Assembly (NCBI GenBank): GCA_021781855.1
Contig: JAJXWC010000088.1
Coordinates: 1-8,943, forward strand
Reading direction: 5' to 3'
Length of the DNA: 8,943 nucleotides
DNA from: Bacillota bacterium
GTDB taxonomy: Bacteria; Bacillota; Bacilli; Lactobacillales; Streptococcaceae
Below the pieces are notes generated by a model. It saw nothing but the letters and a program-made list of their open reading frames with translations. It made no database searches and had not been told where the DNA came from. Below, piece after piece: positions 5,357 through 8,943 of the stretch. Within the stretch, counting starts at the first letter, position 1. Every line of letters begins with the position of its first letter. A program made the translations under genes and the position numbers.

Positions 5357-6406
5357 TTAACCTATATATTTGTCGAATAATTTCTGAAATTTTTGAGCCA
5401 AAATCTCGTCTCCTAAAAAATCAAAGATATGAATAACTTCTTTCATTTTTGACAGTGCTGTCAAATCACCCTCTTGTTTATAAATTGCCAAATGATAAGC
5501 AAATTTGAAAACGCAGCGCGTAAATTCATCCGTACTACGCAATAATTTTTCCGATAACTGCAAAAATTGTAGCGCCGCAGACAGATTTCCTGAATCAATC
5601 ATCGAAAGACAAGTTGCCACTCCCGTCCGCACAATACGGATTCGATAATCACGATTATCCTCGAACAAAGACAAATCTTTGAGCAAATCCGTCCAAAGCG
5701 AGCGTACCAAACTGAAGCTCAGTTGCCCAACCGTATAATTGAAAACAAAAAGTTCCAAATTCGTCCAAATGTCCACACCGAATAAAAAGTCCGAAACTTC
5801 CTCTAATTCAGTTTCAGAAAGCGTATCGTAGCAAGACTTCGCCGCAAAAGCAATCATCCGGAAATCATCATAAACAATTGATTCTTCATAAATTTGCTGC
5901 AAAGCTGCCGAATCATCAGAAAAATATGCCGTATCCACTTTTATATAAATTTCATTAAAATAATCGTCTTCTCCCTTATCCAAAATATGAGAAAACTCAT
6001 AAAGCGGAACATGCATCATTTGCAAAGCAGCATCGACCAGCGAAAAATCCAACATGACCTTACCATCTTCAAACTTTTCAAGCGTCCAGGCGGAAACTCC
6101 GATATTTTCAAAACTCTCTAGTTCATAACCTCGTTGTTCCCGAAGCATCTGAAAGACCTCGCCATATCGCCGATAAACAGGCACATTATCCGCCAAGAAA
6201 AGATAAGTAAACATGGATAAGTCCATCAACTTCAAAGCTTCTTCCAGCTTATCCGGCGACAAAATCCCCTCTCCTTTCTCAAAACGGTCGAGCGTTGTTT
6301 TCGGTACCACGGATTTAAAGAAATCCAGTGGCAAATTACGCTCCTCCCTTATTGAATGAAAGGCTTGCCCATATCGCGGATTGATAATCTGCTTGCGTGC
6401 AACCAT
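5357..6406 (-). CDS. Rgg-like transcriptional regulator with tandem HTH domains
   Basis: This is a predicted cytoplasmic transcription regulator of the Rgg/MutR type. Proteins of that type usually have one N-terminal XRE helix-turn-helix and a helical repeat domain that binds a short peptide. This one has 349 residues, longer than the usual 280-300. Two copies of the DNA-binding domain lie in tandem: residues 11-72 (RYGQAFHSIREER, then TTLDRFEKGE) and 80-142 (RYGEVFQMLREQR, then WTLEKFEDGK). Both keep the Rgg signature T-L-x-[RK]-F-E-x-G. Residues 145-349 form the all-helical C-terminal part. The ATG at 6406 has GGAGG 4 bases upstream. The repeat element E3a begins 13 bases upstream of the start, so the promoter must lie in or beyond it. 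No gene for a short hydrophobic peptide is visible nearby. The target genes are unknown. Confidence 0.85.
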   Translation of the reverse strand: MVARKQIINPRYGQAFHSIREERNLPLDFFKSVVPKTTLDRFEKGEGILSPDKLEEALKLMDLSMFTYLFLADNVPVYRRYGEVFQMLREQRGYELESFENIGVSAWTLEKFEDGKVMLDFSLVDAALQMMHVPLYEFSHILDKGEDDYFNEIYIKVDTAYFSDDSAALQQIYEESIVYDDFRMIAFAAKSCYDTLSETELEEVSDFLFGVDIWTNLELFVFNYTVGQLSFSLVRSLWTDLLKDLSLFEDNRDYRIRIVRTGVATCLSMIDSGNLSAALQFLQLSEKLLRSTDEFTRCVFKFAYHLAIYKQEGDLTALSKMKEVIHIFDFLGDEILAQKFQKLFDKYIG

Positions 6407-6410
6407 AACT

Positions 6411-6415
6411 CCTCC
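6411..6415 (-). promoter_or_regulatory. ribosome binding site of the rgg-like gene
   Basis: GGAGG read leftwards, 4 bases from the ATG at 6406. The left end of repeat copy E3a (6419) starts only 3 bases beyond it, so the untranslated leader is almost entirely element sequence. Confidence 0.75.
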
Positions 6416-6418
6416 GTT

Positions 6419-6618
6419 TTTACCCCAACAATGCGTGCTATCTACGCACCTGCGCTACGCGACTAAAATGATTAGTCACCTTGCAATACTACCAACAGCA
6501 CTGCACTTCTAATTTCGATTGACTTCTGACTTTTCGTCTTGGTGCTTTAGCACCGTAGAGCGAATGGAGAGCACAGCAAAGCGAGAAGGTAACCGATATT
6601 GCAATATCAAGTTACCTT
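6419..6618 (+). repeat. mosaic hairpin element, decayed copy E3a
   Basis: The left end (6419-6440) matches the E1 left end at 18 of 22 positions. It continues TGCGTGCTATCTACGCAC like the end of E3b read backwards. Further along, AATTTCG...GACTTCTGAC...TCTTGGTGCTTTAGCACC...AGAGCGAATGGA follows the element order with many substitutions and deletions. The hairpin GGTGC-TTTA-GCACC (6541-6554) replaces GTGGC-TTTA-GCCAC of other copies. It ends in a palindrome at 6586-6618 not present in the others. Confidence 0.68.
6586..6618. repeat. 33-base near-perfect palindrome
   Basis: AAGGTAAC-C-GATATTG is followed by CAATATC-AA-GTTACCTT. The two arms pair over 15 positions with one small internal mismatch and no loop. 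It could form a cruciform or bind a dimeric protein. It is about 180 bases upstream of the rgg-like start. Confidence 0.8.
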
Positions 6619-6649
6619 AACATCTGTAAGAGAGAAAAACGCTCTCAAT

Positions 6650-7149
6650 ATGAAGCAGAGACTTATTTAGTGGGAGTTTCAACTCTCACTAAATTTAGGG
6701 CACAACCTCACATCTTTGATATGAGGTTACCCTGTCCACCCACGGTATCCATTCGTTCTATCTCCACTTTGCTACGCTGTCGATACTCGCTACGCTGCTA
6801 AAGCAGCTAGTCGTAATCGCAAGTGGCTAAAGCCACAAGGCGAAATGGTCAGAAGTCAAGCCGCTAAAGCAGCTGACCCTAGGGCAGTCGAGCGAAATTC
6901 GAAGATTGCCATTCCGACTAGCTGCTTTAGCAGCGTAGCGAGGATGGACAGCGTAGCAGCAAAGCTGCGGAGATAGTGTTGCTTATCCCGCCGCGTAGCC
7001 ATTTCGCCTTGCGACTTTAGTTGCTTAGAGCGAATGGACACCCGTGGTAGAGGCGGGGATATTGCGATTGCGACTAGTCACTTTAGTGGCGTAGCGAGCA
7101 TCGACAGCGTAGCACGAAGTGCGTAGATAGCACGCACTGCTGAGATAAA
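6650..7149 (-). repeat. mosaic hairpin element, copy E3b (near full length, reversed)
   Basis: This copy is read in the opposite orientation to E1, from the right end (ATGAAGCAGAGACTT, 6650) to the left end (TAGCACGCACTGCTGAGA, 7128-7145). It lacks the 54-base module: AGATGT joins directly to GAGGTTGTGCC when read as in E1. It keeps the 28-bp inverted repeat (6786-6813 against 6915-6942) around a 101-base core in the same relative orientation as in E1. Near the left end it has an extra unit, CGACTAGTCACTTTAGTGGC and the following bases (about 7068-7127), not found in E1. The terminal hairpin is at 6665-6694 with changed but pairing stems. It stands tail to tail with E3a. It ends 170 bases past the HAD gene. 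Confidence 0.85.
6665..6694. repeat. terminal hairpin of E3b
   Basis: ATTTAGTGGGAGTT-TC-AACTCTCACTAAAT has 14-base arms with one G-T pair. Compared with CTTGGTG/CACCAAG in E4, two base pairs have been replaced on both sides at once (C-G to T-A and G-C to A-T), so the stem is conserved while its sequence is not. Confidence 0.85.
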
Positions 7150-7319
7150 GTATCACTTCAATATCTTTAAAGATAAATCAATCTAAAAAATTATTTTTTT
7201 AAAATTCTGCAATTTCTCTAATCTTTACTCTATTTTACCATATTTTTAAATTGCTGTCAGTAATAAAAAAGAGAAAAGGCTCAAAGTTTAACCACAATGA
7301 GCGCATATTCTATGCTGGA
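7150..7319. other. AT-rich gap after the HAD gene
   Basis: This stretch has no gene. It is very AT-rich (for example TAAAAAATTATTTTTTTAAA around 7183-7202) and clearly different from the GC-richer element beside it. It contains the possible terminator described next. I see nothing else. Confidence 0.5.
7261..7302 (-). terminator. possible intrinsic terminator of the HAD gene
   Basis: Read leftwards, GCTCA (7302-7298) pairs with TGAGC (7283-7279) across a 14-base loop. CTTTTCTCTTTTTTATTA follows. The T run is good but the 5-bp stem is short, so confidence is limited. It lies 18 bases past the stop codon. Confidence 0.45.
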
Positions 7320-8705
7320 TTATTGCTTGCATTTCCTCTCGGCCACGCGAGTTTGCCTATCCAATTCTTTACGAATTTTACGTTCTGGTGCAAAATTCTC
7401 TTCCCAATCCGCTGGCTTCAATACCTTGTGCGTTTCAACATCAAAATGAGGTGCTCCATCAGGAAAAATTTTCCCCATATTTGCCTCATGAACAGCATTA
7501 AAAATTTCGTATGGGTCAACACCAGCTAACACTAAACTGCCGTAAGTCAAATAAAGCAAATCAATCATCGCATCAACTTCTTCAGTCAAAGCATCTTTTG
7601 ATGAGCGATTTTTGGTATGAATCTTATCTACTGCTTTATCAATATTTTGGTGCATTTCTCGAACAAGCTGTTCAAATTTCAGCTCATCACCAGCCGACGA
7701 AGCATACAGGAATTCAACAATTTCTTCGACTTTAAATCCCGCGCGAAAGCTAGCTTCCATTGGCGGAAAGGCTCTCGGTAGCTGCTGAACTTTTCCGTCC
7801 ATCAGTTTATGAAAATCTTTGACTTTGTTGAAATTTTGGTCTTTTGATACAAAATCTTCTGTCGTAGAAAATTCAATCAGTCCATAATAATCCAATGCCT
7901 TGGCAATCCCATCAGCATTATTACTCTCTGTTACATAATCAGATTTTTCTTTAACAATCGCTTGGGCATTCCCCATTGCAACTCCAACAGCAACACCTTG
8001 CAGCATTTTCAAATCATTTTCGGAATCACCAAAGCACATGACTTCATTCAAATTAAAGCCAAATTTTTCGCCAAGTGTTTGAATTCCCTGTAATTTGCTG
8101 ATATTTTTGGGAATCAAATCAACTGAATACGGATTGCTTCGCGTAACCACAAGCTCGGGAAATTCATGCTCAAGTTCCTCGGTATCCGAACGCGGTGCAA
8201 TCATCATTACCTGATAAACCGGCACATTTAAAATTTTTGAGAAATCTGCTTGCGGAATAAAACGCCGCACAACATGTTTCATGCTCTTTTTAGCAACGCC
8301 AGAAGTCCCTTTAGGCAAGATTCCGGAAAGCAGACCAGCCAGCCGTGTTTCACCAAATTTGAGCAGTCCAGAACCGTTAACACCTTGTGCCGTCCCTAAC
8401 GAAATCTCACGATGATGTGCCAGAGCAAACTCAACAATTTTGCGCAGCAAAGGTTCTTCCAAAGGATTCTCTAAAACAATCTCTTTTGGAGTTAAAATAT
8501 ACTGTCCATTAAAAGTGACGGCAAAATCGAGATTTAAATCTTCAAGCAAAGGAAGTGAAAAAGCGGGTCCCCGTCCTGTTGCGATGCCGACCAAAACGCC
8601 ACTATGACGCAAATCCTCAATCGCTTTTCGTGTTGATGCCGCTACACCACGTGTAGTGGTAAATAAAGTACCATCTAGGTCAAAAAATACAGCTTTTATT
8701 GTCAT
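7320..8705 (-). CDS. Cof-type HAD phosphatase fused to a PRA-PH/MazG-like domain
   Basis: This is a two-domain cytosolic enzyme of 461 residues. Residues 1-278 form a Cof-type (HAD-IIB) sugar or nucleotide phosphatase. Its motif I is FFDLDGTL (7-14, nucleophile D9 and acid D11), motif II ATGR (T43), motif III Lys204 and motif IV GDSENDLKML (226-235). Residues about 293-440 form an all-alpha pyrophosphohydrolase of the phosphoribosyl-ATP pyrophosphatase/MazG kind. This domain shows the acidic helix pairs VEEIVEF (326-332) and EEVDAMIDLLY (375-385), then NMGKIFPDG (409-417) and KPADW (430-434). Such domains cleave nucleoside triphosphate-like substrates, so the fusion could act twice on one nucleotide. 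The substrate is unknown. The ATG at 8705 fits the usual HAD start, although its ribosome binding site (AAAAGAAAA) is weak. The gene stands alone between element copies E3b and E4. Confidence 0.88.
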   Translation of the reverse strand: MTIKAVFFDLDGTLFTTTRGVAASTRKAIEDLRHSGVLVGIATGRGPAFSLPLLEDLNLDFAVTFNGQYILTPKEIVLENPLEEPLLRKIVEFALAHHREISLGTAQGVNGSGLLKFGETRLAGLLSGILPKGTSGVAKKSMKHVVRRFIPQADFSKILNVPVYQVMMIAPRSDTEELEHEFPELVVTRSNPYSVDLIPKNISKLQGIQTLGEKFGFNLNEVMCFGDSENDLKMLQGVAVGVAMGNAQAIVKEKSDYVTESNNADGIAKALDYYGLIEFSTTEDFVSKDQNFNKVKDFHKLMDGKVQQLPRAFPPMEASFRAGFKVEEIVEFLYASSAGDELKFEQLVREMHQNIDKAVDKIHTKNRSSKDALTEEVDAMIDLLYLTYGSLVLAGVDPYEIFNAVHEANMGKIFPDGAPHFDVETHKVLKPADWEENFAPERKIRKELDRQTRVAERKCKQ

Positions 8706-8735
8706 TTTATTTTCTTTTCATTTTCATTCATCAAG

Positions 8736-8943
8736 ATGAAGCAGAGACTTACTTGGTGGGAGTTGAAACTCCCACCAAGTTTAGGGTACAACCTCACATC
8801 TTTGATATGAGGTCACCCTGTCCCCCACAGTATCCATTCGCTCTAAGTGGCTAAAGCCACAAGGCGAAATGGTCAGAAGTCAAGCCACTATCTCCGTAGC
8901 TTTGCTACTACGCTGTCCACTCTCGCTAAGCGTCTGCCCCTAG
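8736..8943 (-). repeat. mosaic hairpin element, copy E4 (cut by window end)
   Basis: This copy has the same orientation as E3b, beginning with the right end ATGAAGCAGAGACTTAC 30 bases upstream of the HAD start codon. It lacks the 54-base module. Its terminal hairpin (8752-8779) is the only perfect one, with 13-bp arms and a GA loop. Further modules are GTGGC-TAAA-GCCAC and GTAGC-TTT-GCTAC. The promoter of the HAD gene must lie within or beyond this copy, and I could not identify it. Confidence 0.82.

Noticed and set aside
5335..5358. Intrinsic terminator for the rgg-like gene
   Set aside because: The hairpin is perfect, but the T run follows it only on the plus strand, where no gene is being read.
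6856..7041. Minus-strand frame of 61 codons in E3b
   Set aside because: It is repeat sequence only, and similar frames in E1 are broken differently.
6407..7149. Short hydrophobic peptide (SHP) gene for the Rgg-like regulator
   Set aside because: The whole interval is repeat sequence. I found no small hydrophobic frame with a ribosome binding site on either strand.
89..8943. CRISPR array
   Set aside because: The repeats are long, differ in internal composition, occur in both orientations, and have no regular repeat-spacer spacing.
1..8943. tRNA or rRNA genes
   Set aside because: No cloverleaf with a GTTCRANNC T-loop and CCA-side acceptor pairing, and no rRNA-like sequence, was seen.

Overview
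All six genes or gene groups in this window lie on the minus strand, in AT-rich DNA with strong GGAGG-type ribosome binding sites. The gene set is PnuC, a NadR without its own DNA-binding domain, a NrtR-type Nudix regulator, an Rgg-like regulator, and a Cof-type HAD/PRA-PH fusion. Together these point to a low-GC lactic acid bacterium of the Streptococcaceae, most likely Lactococcus or a close relative. The genus is inferred from protein character and was not checked by search.

Layout, left to right. Positions 1-665 hold no gene and contain a long mosaic repeat element (copy E1, 89-648). Positions 666-3106 are a three-gene NAD salvage operon read leftwards: pnuC, nadR and an ADP-ribose pyrophosphatase. 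The genes overlap by 14 and 11 bases, and the last has a TTG start whose ribosome binding site lies inside nadR. Positions 3244-3689 hold a second element copy (E2) plus a duplicated remnant of its right end. Positions 3696-4757 are nrtR and, 3 bases upstream of it, a small NfeD-like membrane protein. Positions 4758-5008 are a leader with a short element fragment. An unrecognised 84-residue protein (5009-5263) follows, with its own extended -10 promoter. Next is a 349-residue Rgg-like regulator (5357-6406) with two N-terminal DNA-binding domains in tandem. Positions 6419-7149 hold two further element copies, E3a decayed and E3b nearly complete, placed tail to tail. Positions 7320-8705 encode the HAD/PRA-PH fusion, and 8736 to the end is another copy (E4) cut off by the window edge.

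How the genes work together. PnuC should import nicotinamide riboside. NadR should phosphorylate it and adenylate it to NAD. The Nudix hydrolase should break down ADP-ribose, which is the usual NrtR effector. NrtR, about 600 bases upstream of pnuC, keeps the Nudix fold but has lost catalytic glutamates, so it probably senses rather than hydrolyses. The Rgg-like, HAD and 84-residue genes have no evident link to this pathway.

The most unusual part of the window is the repeat family. Each copy is built from many small hairpins, most with TTTA/TAAA loops and others with AAA, TCT, TTT or GAA loops, nested inside longer inverted repeats. Between copies the hairpin stems change in a compensatory way, while whole modules are gained, lost or mirrored. 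This resembles the modular organisation of pneumococcal BOX elements, but I do not recognise the sequence. The left ends of two copies reach the ribosome binding region of rgg and nfeD, and the right ends of two others lie beside stop codons.
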